Shown: positions 44,668 to 54,109, counted from the stretch's first letter. The stretch is DNA of 64,000 bases from Luoshenia tenuis (GCF_014384745.1 NZ_JACRSO010000004.1:124001-188000), one strand, 5' to 3'. Notes: generated by a model from the sequence alone, not told the origin. Numbers and translations are program-made.

Positions 44668-45165
44668 CTAGCCCTTTTTGTCCCGCACAAGCTCGATGGC
44701 CGCCTTGCCGCTCAGGTGCTCCACCCGCATCTCCAGCATGCAAAGGGGCGCGTACTCCCGCTCGATGGCGCGCTGCCGCCCCTGTGCGCTATCCTGCGGC
44801 GCGTACTTACGGGCCAATAGGTCGATAGCCGCCCGCTTTTCCGCCTCGTCCTCCAAAATCCGCACCCGTCCAAAGGCAATGGCGCTTGTAAAGTAGGTGG
44901 TATATTCCTCCATCTTCACCGCGTCCTGGCCGATCACGCAAAAGGAGGCCTTATCGCACCGGCGGATCGCGTCCAGCTTATGCCCGGCCTTTGCGCAGTG
45001 GAAGTACAGCCTGCCCTGCGCATATACGTAGCTGATCGGCAGCGCGTAGGGGTAGCCCCCGTCCCCCAGCAGCGCCAGCACGCCCGAGCTGCCCTGCAGC
45101 AGGATCGCCTCGCTCTCTTCCCGGCTAAGGGCCTGGCGCGCCCTTCTCATCGGTCTGAATTCCAA
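44668..45165 (-). CDS. Pyridoxamine 5'-phosphate oxidase-like flavoprotein (NimA-like)
   Basis: Protein of 165 residues of the split-barrel FMN-binding fold, in the branch of nitroimidazole-resistance (Nim) related proteins. Typical parts are EFRPMRRARQALSREES at the start, GYPYALPISYVYAQGRLYFH for FMN binding, and KASFCVIG followed by TTYFTSAIAFGRVRIL. The start is probably the TTG at 45165: GAGAGG lies 7 nt upstream and the family begins with an F-R-x-M-R-R motif, which an ATG at 45150 would cut. Whether it reduces nitro drugs is unknown. Confidence 0.85.
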   Translation of the reverse strand: MEFRPMRRARQALSREESEAILLQGSSGVLALLGDGGYPYALPISYVYAQGRLYFHCAKAGHKLDAIRRCDKASFCVIGQDAVKMEEYTTYFTSAIAFGRVRILEDEAEKRAAIDLLARKYAPQDSAQGRQRAIEREYAPLCMLEMRVEHLSGKAAIELVRDKKG

Positions 45166-45450
45166 ATGTTATCCTCTCCTCTCACCGGTTCACCCGGGCC
45201 GCGTTTTCCCCCTCTATCATAACATATCCGCGCCCCTTTGCGGCAGCTCAACCCGCTTCCCTTATAGGCCCGTACACAGCAAGCTGTATATCCGTCCTGT
45301 CCGCTCCGTTTACGTTGCGCGCATCGTTCTTTCCCGTACACCCCATTTTCTCCCCGTCATTCCTGCCGCAGCGCGGGATCTCTTTACTCCCTCTCGCTCT
45401 GGTCTGAATCCCCCGGCCCCACATCCCCTAAGTTTCCCTTTCCGGGTACG
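45166..45450. other. Intergenic region, no gene seen
   Basis: About 285 bp with a B-like left half (GTCATTCCTGCCGCAGCGCG..GATCTC, about 45356-45384) and otherwise unremarkable sequence. Confidence 0.5.
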
Positions 45451-45477
45451 AAAAAGGCGCCGGATCTCTCCGGCGCC
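45451..45477 (-). terminator. Terminator of the small 79-residue gene
   Basis: GGCGCCGGA pairs with TCCGGCGCC, followed on the transcript by TTTTTC. Confidence 0.88.
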
Positions 45478-45495
45478 ATCCCAATATTCATGCGG

Positions 45496-45735
45496 TTATT
45501 GATCCTTTTTCTGACCATTCACCGTTTCGCGCAGGTGTTTGAGCGATGCGTCGATCTTCTCATACCGCGCATCCGGCAGGCCGCCTTCGCGCAAGTCCCC
45601 GTCGGCCATGCGCTTGACCAGATCCTTGCGCTGGCCCTCGCTCAGCGTCCGGTAAAATTTCAGCATCAGCGCCTCCTCGGCTGTCAGCTCTTCCTTTTCC
45701 AGCTTCGGCCCCGCGCCGTTTCCGTTTTTCTCCAT
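45496..45735 (-). CDS. Small charged protein of unknown function
   Basis: Protein of 79 residues, soluble, rich in Lys, Glu, Arg and Leu, probably helical (EEALMLKFYRTLSEGQRKDLVKRM, then DARYEKIDASLKHLRETV). No cysteines, no membrane segment and no known motif. The purine-rich AGGGAGGGAAGG upstream and the terminator directly after the stop support a real gene. The name of the family is not known to me. Confidence 0.7.
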   Translation of the reverse strand: MEKNGNGAGPKLEKEELTAEEALMLKFYRTLSEGQRKDLVKRMADGDLREGGLPDARYEKIDASLKHLRETVNGQKKDQ

Positions 45736-45840
45736 GGCCCTTCCCTCCCTTGGCGGTATCGTGCTTGCCCTTATTATACCTCCGCGCCGCCGGTTATGGA
45801 AAGACTATTGTAATATTTTGGTATTACATTTTCTGGAAAG

Positions 45841-47214
45841 CTACTGCTGCTCCAGCGCCTGGCGGCCCTGGTCGGTCACCGGCATCAGCCAGGCCCGGCT
45901 TCTAAAGCGCCGCAGGCACAGCAGCACCTTGGGCAGATCCTCGGCTAATAACATCACCAGGTATACGGTGGTAAGCGGCCACTTGAATACCAGCGCGCCC
46001 AGGCAGCTTAGGGGCAGGGCCAGCAGCCATACGCACAGAATATCGTACTTGAGCCCCGTGCGGGTATCCCCGCCCGCGCGGAACACCCCCACGATCAAAA
46101 TATAGGGGATATTGCGCAGCCACAGCTCCAGTCCATAGCACAGCATAATGGTGTGGGCCGCGGCGTTCACCGTGGCGCTGACGTTGAAGGCCAGCATGAT
46201 CACGTCCCGCAGGGCGATCACCCCGCCGCCCACCAGCAGCGAGAAGGCGATGGCCACAAAGGTAAATCGCCGCCCGTCGTCCACAGCCTCGCGCATCAGC
46301 CCGCTGCCCACCTTTTTGCCCACCAGCACCGCGCAGGCGTGGCACAGCCCCACAAAGAATACAAAGCCGATGTTCTCGATGGAGCGGAAGATGGTCAGCG
46401 CCGCGTAGAATTGGGTATCCACATTGCCGTACAGGATATTGTAGCCCACCGTACCCACCGCCCAGAGCGATTCGTTCAGCAGCACTGGCAGGGATATCCG
46501 CAAAAACTGGCCGATAAACTCCCCCGTCCAGTGGAACAGCCGCTTGGCCGGGGCGATCATGATATTCCGGGTCTTGAGCGCTACGATAAACAGCACCAGC
46601 GGGCTGATCCAGGCCGAGATGGCCGTGGCCAGCGCCGCGCCGCGCACCCCCATCCCCAGCCCGAAGATGAAGACCGCGTTGAGCGCCGCGTTGGCCGCCA
46701 CCGAGACGGCGGTGACGTACATGGGCAGCTTCACCTGCTCGGTGGAGCGCAAAAGCGTGGTAAAGGTCTGGTTCAGGGCGATGGCCGGGAAGCTCAGCGC
46801 CGCCAGCTGCAGGTAGCTTACCCCTTCGGCCGCCACCGGCGCTTCCTGCGTGAACAGCCCCAGCACCCAGCCCGGCGCGCACAGCCCCACACCCATAAAG
46901 ATCAGCCCGCCCGCGGCCGCGCACACCAGCAGCAGCCCATAGGTGCGCTGGATGCCCGGCATGTCCTTCGTGCCCCAGTATTGGGCGATAAAGACCGACG
47001 CGCCGCTCATAAACCCAAACAGCACGATGTTCAGCAGCCAGCTCCACTGCCCGGCCATGCCCACCGCGGCCAGCGGCACCTCCCCCAGCTGGCCGATCAT
47101 GATGGTATCCACCAGCGTAAACGAGCTGGTCAACAGGTTCTGGAAGGCGATGGGGATCGCCAGCCGCAGCACCGCGTTCCAAAAATCCCGTCCCCCAAAA
47201 TACTTTTCAAGCAT
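45841..47214 (-). CDS. MATE-family multidrug/cation exporter
   Basis: Inner-membrane antiporter of 457 residues with the expected twelve hydrophobic segments. Opens with MLEKYFGGRDFWNAVLRLAIPIAFQNLLTSS-type sequence and has MIGQLGEVPLAAVGMAGQ and SGASVFIAQYWG, all typical of MATE proteins coupling Na+ or H+ to drug export. The ATG at 47214 follows GGGGAGA; the frame runs up to 47421 through repeats and is not used. It is not closely related to the second MATE gene at 50221. Substrates unknown. Confidence 0.93.
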   Translation of the reverse strand: MLEKYFGGRDFWNAVLRLAIPIAFQNLLTSSFTLVDTIMIGQLGEVPLAAVGMAGQWSWLLNIVLFGFMSGASVFIAQYWGTKDMPGIQRTYGLLLVCAAAGGLIFMGVGLCAPGWVLGLFTQEAPVAAEGVSYLQLAALSFPAIALNQTFTTLLRSTEQVKLPMYVTAVSVAANAALNAVFIFGLGMGVRGAALATAISAWISPLVLFIVALKTRNIMIAPAKRLFHWTGEFIGQFLRISLPVLLNESLWAVGTVGYNILYGNVDTQFYAALTIFRSIENIGFVFFVGLCHACAVLVGKKVGSGLMREAVDDGRRFTFVAIAFSLLVGGGVIALRDVIMLAFNVSATVNAAAHTIMLCYGLELWLRNIPYILIVGVFRAGGDTRTGLKYDILCVWLLALPLSCLGALVFKWPLTTVYLVMLLAEDLPKVLLCLRRFRSRAWLMPVTDQGRQALEQQ

Positions 47215-47799
47215 CCGTTCTCTCCCCTTCGGGGGTGTTACCCCTTTTTTTTCCGCTCTCATCCTTCGCGAGTTTATCGGCACCCTGCCCGCCATGGGCT
47301 TTCTGTGCTTTACAGTTCGCCTCTGTCCGGGGGTATTACCCCTTTTTTCCGCTCTTATCTTTCGCGCTTCTATCGGCACCCAGCCCGCCATGAGCTTTTG
47401 GACTTTTTCCGTCCGCTCCATTCGGGGGTGTTACCCCTTTTCTCCGCTCTTATCCTTCGCGAGTTTATCGGCACCCTGCCCGCAAAATTCATGCAGCCTT
47501 AGGCCCATTCCGGGCAACAAAGCTTTCGCCTTTTTCCGCTCTTATCCTTCGCGGGTTTACCGGCGTCCCGCGCCCGCCATAGGCTTTCTGTGCTTTACGG
47601 TTCGCCTCTGTCCGGGGGTGTTACCCCTTTTTTCCGCTCTAATCTTTCGCGCTTCTATCGGCGTCCCGCGCCCGCCATAGGCTTTTGGACTTTTTCCGTC
47701 CGCTCCATTCGGGGGTGTTACCCCTTTTTTCCGCTCTGATCTTCTGCTGGTTTACCGGCACCCGCGCCCGCCGTGCGCACGCTTCTGCCGCTTTTCTCA

Positions 47800-47965
47800 C
47801 TGTCATCCCGAGCGCAGGCGAGGGATCTCAGGCATTCTCTCTTTCTCCCGCTTATGCGAAACCCGGGGCAGGCCTATCTCAATCCCCACACTTTGCGGCC
47901 CAGCGCCGCCCACTGCGCACGCAGCAGATTCTTCGCTCCGGCTTCGCCTTCACTCTGAATGACAG
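47800..47965 (+). repeat. Family B element, 166-bp variant, copy 1
   Basis: Begins CTGTCATCCCGAGCGCAGG and ends CTCTGAATGACAG; the centre is about 27 bp longer than in the 139-bp form. Confidence 0.75.
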
Positions 47966-48048
47966 GGCTTTCGCCTTTCTCCGTTCTCATCCTTCGCGGG
48001 TTTACCGGCACCCAGCCCGCCATGCGCCCGCTTCTGCCGCTTTTCTCA

Positions 48049-48214
48049 CTGTCATCCCGAGCGCAGGCGAGGGATCTCAGGCATTCTCTCTTTCTCCCGC
48101 TTATGCGAAACCCGGGGCAGGCCTATCTCAATCCCCACACTTTGCGGCCCAGCGCCGCCCACTGCGCACGCAATAGATTCTTCGCTCCGGCTTCGCCTTC
48201 ACTCTGAATGACAG
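48049..48214 (+). repeat. Family B element, 166-bp variant, copy 2
   Basis: Near-identical to copy 1, including flanking sequence, which points to recent duplication of a larger block. Confidence 0.75.
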
Positions 48215-48392
48215 GGCTTTCGCCTTTTTCCGCTCTTATCCTTCGCGGGTTCATCGGCGTCCCCATGCCCGCAAAATTCATGCAGCCTTAGGCCCTCTCC
48301 GGACAGCAGCGCTGCCGCCTTTTTCCGCTCTTATCTTTCGCGGGTTTACCGGCACCCAGCCCGCCATGCGCCCGCTTCTGCCGCTTTTCTCA

Positions 48393-48558
48393 CTGTCATC
48401 CCGAGCGCAGGCGAGGGATCTCAGGCATTCTCTCTTTCTCCCGCTTATGCGAAACCCGGGGCAGGCCTATCTCAATCCCCACACTTTGCGGCCCAGCGCC
48501 GCCCACTGCGCACGCAATAGATTCTTCGCTCCGGCTTCGCCTTCACTCTGAATGACAG
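48393..48558 (+). repeat. Family B element, 166-bp variant, copy 3
   Basis: Near-identical to copies 1 and 2 at the same length. Confidence 0.75.
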
Positions 48559-48897
48559 GGCTTTCGCCTTTCTCCGCTCTCATCCTTCGCGGGTTTACCG
48601 GCACCCTGCCCGCAAAATTCATGCAGCCTTAGGCCCACTCCGGGCAACAAAGCTTTCGCCTTTCTCCACTCTCATCCTTTGCGAGTTTATCGGCGTCCCC
48701 GGCCCGCCATGAGCTTTTGGACTTTTTCCGTCCGCTCCATTCGGGGGTGTTACCCCTTTTCTCCGTTCTCATCCTTCGCGGGTTTACCGGCACCCGCGCC
48801 CGCCGTGCGCACGCTTCTGCCCGTTTCTCCCCATTCCGGCCGCTTTATCTTCGCTGGCCACCCTGTCCCCCATTCCAGCCCAGGCCTTTTCCCTAAC

Positions 48898-48953
48898 AAA
48901 AAAGCGGCAGGCAAGCCCCGCGCTTTCCCGCGCAGGGCCGGCCATACCGCTTT
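48898..48953 (-). terminator. Terminator of the ROK kinase gene
   Basis: AAAGCGG pairs with CCGCTTT across a long GC-rich internal hairpin; the transcript then has TTTTTTG. Confidence 0.75.
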
Positions 48954-48974
48954 GCCCTTCTCCTTTATACAGGC

Positions 48975-49853
48975 CTAGCCCGCTACCGCGCGGCGGGCCA
49001 AAAGCAAGGCCCCTGCCACGCCGCTGTTGATCCCCAGCCCAGGCGGTACGATATAGCCGTCCATTCCCTCCAGCACAGCCTCGTGCTGTACATAATTGCC
49101 CAGCAGCCGCCCCGTCTCCTTGCGGATCATGGGGAACAGGTGCTCCTGCGCCATTACGCCCCCGCCCAGAATGATCTTCTCAGGCGACAGGCAGACTACC
49201 GCGTTGGCGCACATCTGCGCCAGATACCCCGCCTCAATGCTCCAGGCGATGTGATCCTTGGGCAGTTCCTTGGCGCTTACGCCCCAGCGCTTCTCAATGG
49301 CCGGGCCGCAGGCCAGCCCCTCCAGGCACCCCGTGTGGAAGGGGCAGATCCCCTCCGGCATAATGTCCTCCGGGATGGGCCGCATCAGCATATGTCCAAA
49401 CTCCGGATGCAGCAGCCCGTGTACCAGATTGTTCTCGATCACCAGCCCCCCGCCGATGCCGGTGCCCACCGTCACATACAAGCAGCTGCCCATCCCCTTG
49501 GCCGCGCCCCAGGTGTACTCGGCCAGCGCCGCCGCGTTCACATCGGTGTCGATCTCGCAGGGCACGCCCAGCGCGTCCCGCAGTTGGGGCAGCAGCGGGT
49601 GGTTCTGCCAGGCCAGTTTGGGGGTCGTGGTGATATACCCATAGCTGGGGGATTCCTTTTTCAGATCCACCGGGCCAAAGGTGCCGATGCCCAGCGCCTC
49701 AATCCCCTTATCCTTAAAAAAGCCGATCAGCAGCGGCATGGTCTCTTCCGGCGTGGTGGTGGGGAAGCTCTCCCGCTCCAGCACGTCCCCGTTCTCGTTG
49801 CCCAGCGAGCAGACCATCTTCGTGCCGCCCGCTTCCAGTGCGCCTAATCTCAT
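48975..49853 (-). CDS. ROK-family sugar kinase (fructokinase type)
   Basis: Cytoplasmic kinase of 292 residues phosphorylating a hexose, most likely fructose or mannose. The N-terminal ATP motif is LGALEAGGTKMVCSLG, the second part has VTVGTGIGGGLV, and the ROK zinc site is HPEFGHM...CPFHTGCLEGLACG with its His and three Cys. The form with EAGGTK and HTGCLEG is typical of ROK fructokinases. The ATG at 49853 follows GAGGAGG at 7 nt. Monocistronic by layout. Confidence 0.92.
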   Translation of the reverse strand: MRLGALEAGGTKMVCSLGNENGDVLERESFPTTTPEETMPLLIGFFKDKGIEALGIGTFGPVDLKKESPSYGYITTTPKLAWQNHPLLPQLRDALGVPCEIDTDVNAAALAEYTWGAAKGMGSCLYVTVGTGIGGGLVIENNLVHGLLHPEFGHMLMRPIPEDIMPEGICPFHTGCLEGLACGPAIEKRWGVSAKELPKDHIAWSIEAGYLAQMCANAVVCLSPEKIILGGGVMAQEHLFPMIRKETGRLLGNYVQHEAVLEGMDGYIVPPGLGINSGVAGALLLARRAVAG

Positions 49854-50220
49854 CTGTCTTCCTCCTCGCTTTACGGCCGCTGGGCCTCTCCCCCGCAGGG
49901 CGCCCCGGCCACCCAAAAGCTATTTTATCACACCCGCCCGGGGCTGTCGCCCTTTAATCGCATTTTCTCTTTAGGTTTTCTTTGCACTTCTTCCCGGGGC
50001 CGGGCTTCTCCGCTTTTTCACGCACCTGCGGCTGTCGCCCCTTAACCGCATTTTCTCTTTAGGTTTTCTTTGCGTGCTATGCCCTTTGATTTAACCCATA
50101 CTTGCCTCCCTCTGACGAGGGAGGTGGCGCACCTTTAGGTGCGCCGGAGGGAGAGATTACCTTAAACTAAAACCCACATCTTTAAGGGGCACGCAAACAG
50201 CCCCTCAAACAACCTCTGCC
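49854..50220 (+). repeat. Intergenic repeats between ROK kinase and second MATE gene
   Basis: No gene. Two copies of a GGGGCTGTCGCCC..TTAACCGCATTTTCTC segment (49938 and 50029) and a family A copy at 50105-50154 whose second hairpin is GGCGCACC/GGTGCGCC. Confidence 0.8.
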
Positions 50221-51639
50221 CTAAGCCGCCTCGTGGGGCTCGTTCTTCGCCCCGTGCTCGTGGACGATGGCCTTGCCCCGCCAGGTACCCCGCTTGTAAA
50301 ACACCGTGGTGATGGCCGCGCCCAGCACCCAGGCCACCAGCAGGGATACGAACAGCGAATCCGGGCTGCCCGCCGGCTGCGCCGCGCTCTTGGTAAAGTA
50401 CGCCATCGCGTAGGCGATAGGCACGCGGATCACCACCGTGGTCACCAGGGAGATCCACATGGGGGTCATGGTGTCCCCCGCGCCCCGCATCACGCCCGAG
50501 AGGATCTGCGTCACCGCCATGGCCACATACCCCACAGCCAGGATGCGCAGCATCCGCACGCCCAGGTCGATCACCGTGTCGGTGGTGGTAAACATGCGCA
50601 TCAGCGCCTCGCCGAAGATCAGGATCAGCCCCACCAGCACCGCCGAGGTCAAAAGCCCCATCTTCATGCCGTCGCGGGTGCCCTGGTCCACCCGGTCCAT
50701 CCGCCCCGCGCCCACGTTCTGCCCGGCAAAGGTGGTCATGGCCGTGCCAAAGGTGAAGTTGGGCATCATGGCAAAGCCGTCCACCCGCATCACCACCGTG
50801 GATACGGCGATCACGCTGGTGCCAAAGCTGTTGGTCAGCGATTGCACCACGATGGCCGCCGCCGAGAATACCGCCTGGGTCAGCCCCGCAGGCAGGCCCA
50901 GCTTGACCAGTTGCACCACCAGCTTTTTATTCAGTTTCATGGTATGCAGGTTCACATCCAGCGTCTCGCGCATGCGGCACAGCCGCCACAGGCACAACGC
51001 CGCCGAGATCGCCTGGGCGATGATGGTGGCCCAGGCCGCGCCGGCTACCCCCATGCCCGAGGAAACAAACCATATATCCAGCACGATGTTCAGCCCGCAG
51101 GCCACCAGCAGAAATACCAGCGGCATCAGCGAGTCGCCCATCCCGCGCAGAATACCGGCCACGATGTTGTAAAACGCCAACCCCGCGCAGCCGATAAAGA
51201 TGATGTTCAGATAATCGCAGGCCATGGCGTAGATGTCCGGTGGGGTATCCTGCAGGGTCATCAGCGGCCCGGTTAAAAGCGGCCCGGCGATCATGATCAC
51301 CAGAGAGGCCAGCAACGTCAGCGTCAGGGTGCAGCCCACGGTCTTGCTGAGTTGCTCGCGCTGCTTGGCCCCAAAGTATTGGGATACCATGATGCCCGCG
51401 CCCGTAGCCACGCCGATGAACAGCACCAGCACCAGGTTAAAGATCGGCCCGCTGGCCCCCACCGCGGCCAGCGCCGTATCCCCCACGTACTGGCCCACCA
51501 CGATGGAGTCCACCGTGTTGTACAGCTGCTGGGCCAGGTTGCCGATCAGCAGCGGCACGGAAAACTGGACTAAATTCAGCCAGGGGTGCCCCTTTGTCAT
51601 ATCCTGCGCGCCAAAGAATTTTGAGAGTTTCCCCGCCAT
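50221..51639 (-). CDS. MATE-family efflux transporter
   Basis: Membrane exporter of 472 residues with twelve predicted helices. Typical blocks are FSVPLLIGNLAQQLYNTVDS near the start, VGQYVGDTALAAVGASGP, and ILRGMGDSLMPLVF. Closer to the NorM/DinF-like Clostridial branch than the MATE gene at 45841. GAGGAGG lies 4-5 nt before the ATG. A sigma-A promoter at 51795-51823 is followed by a leader with an intrinsic terminator at 51711-51734, so most transcripts may stop before the gene unless the hairpin is disrupted. Confidence 0.93.
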   Translation of the reverse strand: MAGKLSKFFGAQDMTKGHPWLNLVQFSVPLLIGNLAQQLYNTVDSIVVGQYVGDTALAAVGASGPIFNLVLVLFIGVATGAGIMVSQYFGAKQREQLSKTVGCTLTLTLLASLVIMIAGPLLTGPLMTLQDTPPDIYAMACDYLNIIFIGCAGLAFYNIVAGILRGMGDSLMPLVFLLVACGLNIVLDIWFVSSGMGVAGAAWATIIAQAISAALCLWRLCRMRETLDVNLHTMKLNKKLVVQLVKLGLPAGLTQAVFSAAAIVVQSLTNSFGTSVIAVSTVVMRVDGFAMMPNFTFGTAMTTFAGQNVGAGRMDRVDQGTRDGMKMGLLTSAVLVGLILIFGEALMRMFTTTDTVIDLGVRMLRILAVGYVAMAVTQILSGVMRGAGDTMTPMWISLVTTVVIRVPIAYAMAYFTKSAAQPAGSPDSLFVSLLVAWVLGAAITTVFYKRGTWRGKAIVHEHGAKNEPHEAA

Positions 51640-51710
51640 ATTGCCTCCTCGCAGTTTCTCCCCTTCCCATGCGTTGCAGGGCTAGCGTTCTCCTAATTTG
51701 CAGTTGAAAG

Positions 51711-51734
51711 AGAAAGAAAGCCGCCTTTTGGCGG
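51711..51734 (-). terminator. Leader terminator (possible attenuator) before the MATE gene
   Basis: CCGCC pairs with GGCGG around AAAA, followed by CTTTCTTTCTCTTT on the transcript. It lies between the promoter and the start codon, not after a gene. Confidence 0.65.
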
Positions 51735-51794
51735 TCGCTGGGTGTAGAGAAGAATCTTCTTTAAAAGATTAAGATTGTATAAACGTATTGGAAT

Positions 51795-51823
51795 ATCATA
51801 TCGCGTTCTATTTTTATAGTCAA
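51795..51823 (-). promoter_or_regulatory. Promoter of the MATE gene at 50221
   Basis: TTGACT (51818-51823), 17-bp spacer, TATGAT (51795-51800) on the minus strand, leader of about 150 nt. Confidence 0.82.
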
Positions 51824-52906
51824 GGGGGTATTTGCAAGTTTTCCCGCATTTTGGTAAAACGTTCGGTTCAACCGTGTCATTCAGCGGATGGTTGTGCCCG
51901 CACGGGCCAATGTGGTAAGCTAATGGCGGGCCGGTGGCGCGGCAATGTATGCCCCCGCCGCCCGGAGCCGTTAAAAGGGCGGCAGCCAGGTATGGTTTTT
52001 TATCCAGTAGAGAACCAAAGTTCATGCGAAACAGGGAGAAAAGATTTCCCCAAACAGCCACTGAAGTGGCAGGGACGGAGGTTGTTCATATTCTCCGATG
52101 CTGATAAACCAATTCCTTTTTCAGCCGTTTCGCTTATGCTATGCTCTTTGATTTAACTCACACTCGCCTCCCTCTGATGAGGGAGGTGGCGCGCCTTTAG
52201 GTGTGCCGGAGGGAGAGATGCCGTTGAACAAAAACCTATAGGTTTTTGTTCAGTAGAAAACCAAGGCTTGATGCGAAACAGGGAGAAAAGCTAAAGAACG
52301 AATTTACTAGGTTAAGGGGGAAGGGGGAAGGGGGATTCCGATTTCCCCCTTAGGCTAAAGCCCCTCTGTTCGTAACGGGTTCGCCCTGCGCGCCCAAAGG
52401 CGCTGGGGCTTACCACGCACTCACAGAAATCATCGCACCCTTGATCCGCCACTGGCGGCGGGCGCTATAGATTTCCCTTAACAATCCCTAATCCCCCCAA
52501 ACGGCCACTCCGTGGTGGGGACGGAGGTTTTTCAAGCTCTCCGATGCTGATAAAAAGACATATTCTCCAACCGTTTCGCTTGTGCTTCGCTGCTTGTTTT
52601 CCATTTCTCTTGCCTCCCTCTGACGAGGGAGGTGGCGCACCTTTAGGTGTGCCGGAGGGAGAGATGCCGTTGAACGAAAACCTATACTTCAGCACTCGCC
52701 CCGTTGTCATTCAGAGCAGAATAACGCTCGTGACGGGCGGTAGACGGTTGAAAACACTCAAAAACCAGGAGCGGCTAAAAGGGCGATAGCCCTGTCATTC
52801 AGAGGGAGGCCGCAAGGCCGAGCGAAGAATCTCGTGCATGGGTAGGTCAGCTGCGCTTGACCTGCCTGCTCCATTGAATCCACAATATATAAAGGAGGAA
52901 TCCTCT
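51824..52906 (+). repeat. Repeat region with families A, D, F and G
   Basis: No gene in about 1.1 kb. Family G (CAGTAGAAAACC, then GCGAAACAGGGAGAAAAG) at about 51990-52045 and 52235-52295. Family F (GGGACGGAGGTT, then CTCCGATGCTGATAAA) at about 52046-52165 and 52490-52612, each directly followed by a family A copy (52167-52216 and 52613-52662). D-like sequence lies at 52370-52470, a reversed C hairpin at about 52778 and a reversed B half at 52791-52860. Confidence 0.8.
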
Positions 52907-53836
52907 ATGCGATCCCGTTTTCGCCGCCCCGCCGCGCTGGCGGCCCTTTGCCTGGCGGTCTGCCTGTGCCTGGCCGGTTGCAGCCTGTCCTCGGGCGCCG
53001 GCCTGCCTTACGCGTCCGCATCATCCTCCCCGTCCAGCGCCGCGTCCTCCCCTGCCCCCGTACCGGCGGCCGAGGGCGCGCTTACCCTGCACTTTTTTGA
53101 CGTGGGCCAGGGCGATGCCACCCTGGTCACCACCCCGGCCGGGGAGAACATCCTTATCGACGGGGGGCCGCGGGCCAGCGGCCAGGCCCTTTGCGGCTAT
53201 CTGGACGCGCTGGGCATACGCCGCCTGGACCGGGTGATCGCCACCCATCCCCACGAGGATCACATCGGCGGCTTGGTCGCGGTCATCCCCCGCTACGAGA
53301 TCGGGGAGGTGGTCATGCCCTACTACCCGGCCACCACCAAGGTCTATCGGGACCTGCTCACCGCCATCGACCAAAAGGGGCTGAGCATCACCCCCGCCGC
53401 CCAGGGCATGGCATTGGGGCTGGACAGTCAAAGCGCCTGGCAGGTGCTTTGGCCCCCGGAGGACGCCGAATCTGCCGCCGGGGATAACCCCAATAACGCC
53501 AGCGTGGTGCTGCGCATCACCTTTGGGCAGGACGCCGTGCTGCTCACCGGCGATGCGGAAAAGGAGGTGGAGGCTCAGCTGCCCGGCGAGCTTGCCAGCG
53601 GCCTGCTTAAAGTGGGGCACCACGGCAGTTCCACCTCCACCAGCGCGGCCTTCCTTAAAAAGGTGGCCCCGGGTTTTGCCGTCATCATGGTGGGGCAGGA
53701 TAACAGCTATAACCACCCCAACGCCAAGGTGGTGCAGCGCCTTACGCAGGCCGGCGCGCAGGTGCTGCGCACCGATGAGGCGGGCACCATCACCCTGCAA
53801 AGCCAAGGCCAGGGTTGGCAACGGATAGAGGATTAA
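52907..53836 (+). CDS. Secreted metallo-beta-lactamase-fold lipoprotein (ComEC/Rec2-like hydrolase domain)
   Basis: Extracellular lipoprotein of 309 residues. Signal peptide with lipobox LAGC (Cys25), Ser/Ala/Pro-rich linker to about 55, then a metallo-beta-lactamase fold like the C-terminal domain of the competence protein ComEC. Motifs are HFFDVGQGDATLV, LIDGGP, THPHEDHIGG (metal site), LLTGDAEKE and LKVGHHGSSTSTS. AAAGGAGG lies 8 nt before the ATG. Known relatives are stand-alone secreted proteins thought to be nucleases or phosphodiesterases; the substrate is not known. A DUF3006 gene follows at 13 bp. Confidence 0.9.
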   Translation: MRSRFRRPAALAALCLAVCLCLAGCSLSSGAGLPYASASSSPSSAASSPAPVPAAEGALTLHFFDVGQGDATLVTTPAGENILIDGGPRASGQALCGYLDALGIRRLDRVIATHPHEDHIGGLVAVIPRYEIGEVVMPYYPATTKVYRDLLTAIDQKGLSITPAAQGMALGLDSQSAWQVLWPPEDAESAAGDNPNNASVVLRITFGQDAVLLTGDAEKEVEAQLPGELASGLLKVGHHGSSTSTSAAFLKKVAPGFAVIMVGQDNSYNHPNAKVVQRLTQAGAQVLRTDEAGTITLQSQGQGWQRIED

Positions 53837-53849
53837 GGAGGATCGGCCC

Positions 53850-54077
53850 ATGCAATACGCCATTATCGACCGTTTTGAAGGGGACATGGCTGTCCTTGAG
53901 ATGCCGGACGGCGCTATGCGCGACCTGCCCCGGGCGGCCCTGCCCCAGGGCGCCCGGGCCGGGGACGCCCTGCGCCTGGATGAGGCGGGCAACCCTATAG
54001 CCCTGGATCCCGAGGAGACCCGCCGCCGCCAGGCCGAGGTGCGCGCCCTGATGGACAAGCTCTTCCGCCGGGGCTAA
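53850..54077 (+). CDS. DUF3006-family small protein
   Basis: Protein of 75 residues: AIIDRFEGDMAVLEMPDG at the start and a charged C-terminal helix (DPEETRRRQAEVRALMDKLF), the usual DUF3006 pattern. Such genes commonly follow ComEC-like metallo-beta-lactamase genes, as here, with TAAGGAGG in the 13-bp gap, so cotranscription is likely. Function unknown. Confidence 0.85.
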   Translation: MQYAIIDRFEGDMAVLEMPDGAMRDLPRAALPQGARAGDALRLDEAGNPIALDPEETRRRQAEVRALMDKLFRRG

Positions 54078-54109
54078 AGCCCTTTTAATCGCATAGACGT
54101 TATGAATTG

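Larger units (their letters stand above)
47215..48897 (+). repeat. Dense repeat array of 1.7 kb
   Basis: No gene. About a dozen units of 95-110 bp, each with GGGGTGTTACCCC or a similar hairpin, TTTTTCCGCTC, CTTCGCG and a GGCACC..CCCGCC stretch, in two alternating variants. Three 166-bp family B elements (47800, 48049 and 48393) are embedded and almost identical. The phrase AAATTCATGCAGCCTTAGGC recurs at 47484, 48274 and 48615. Confidence 0.88.

Noticed and set aside
47215..47421. N-terminal extension of the MATE protein
   Set aside because: It translates repeat units. A ribosome binding site and the family-typical start are at 47214.
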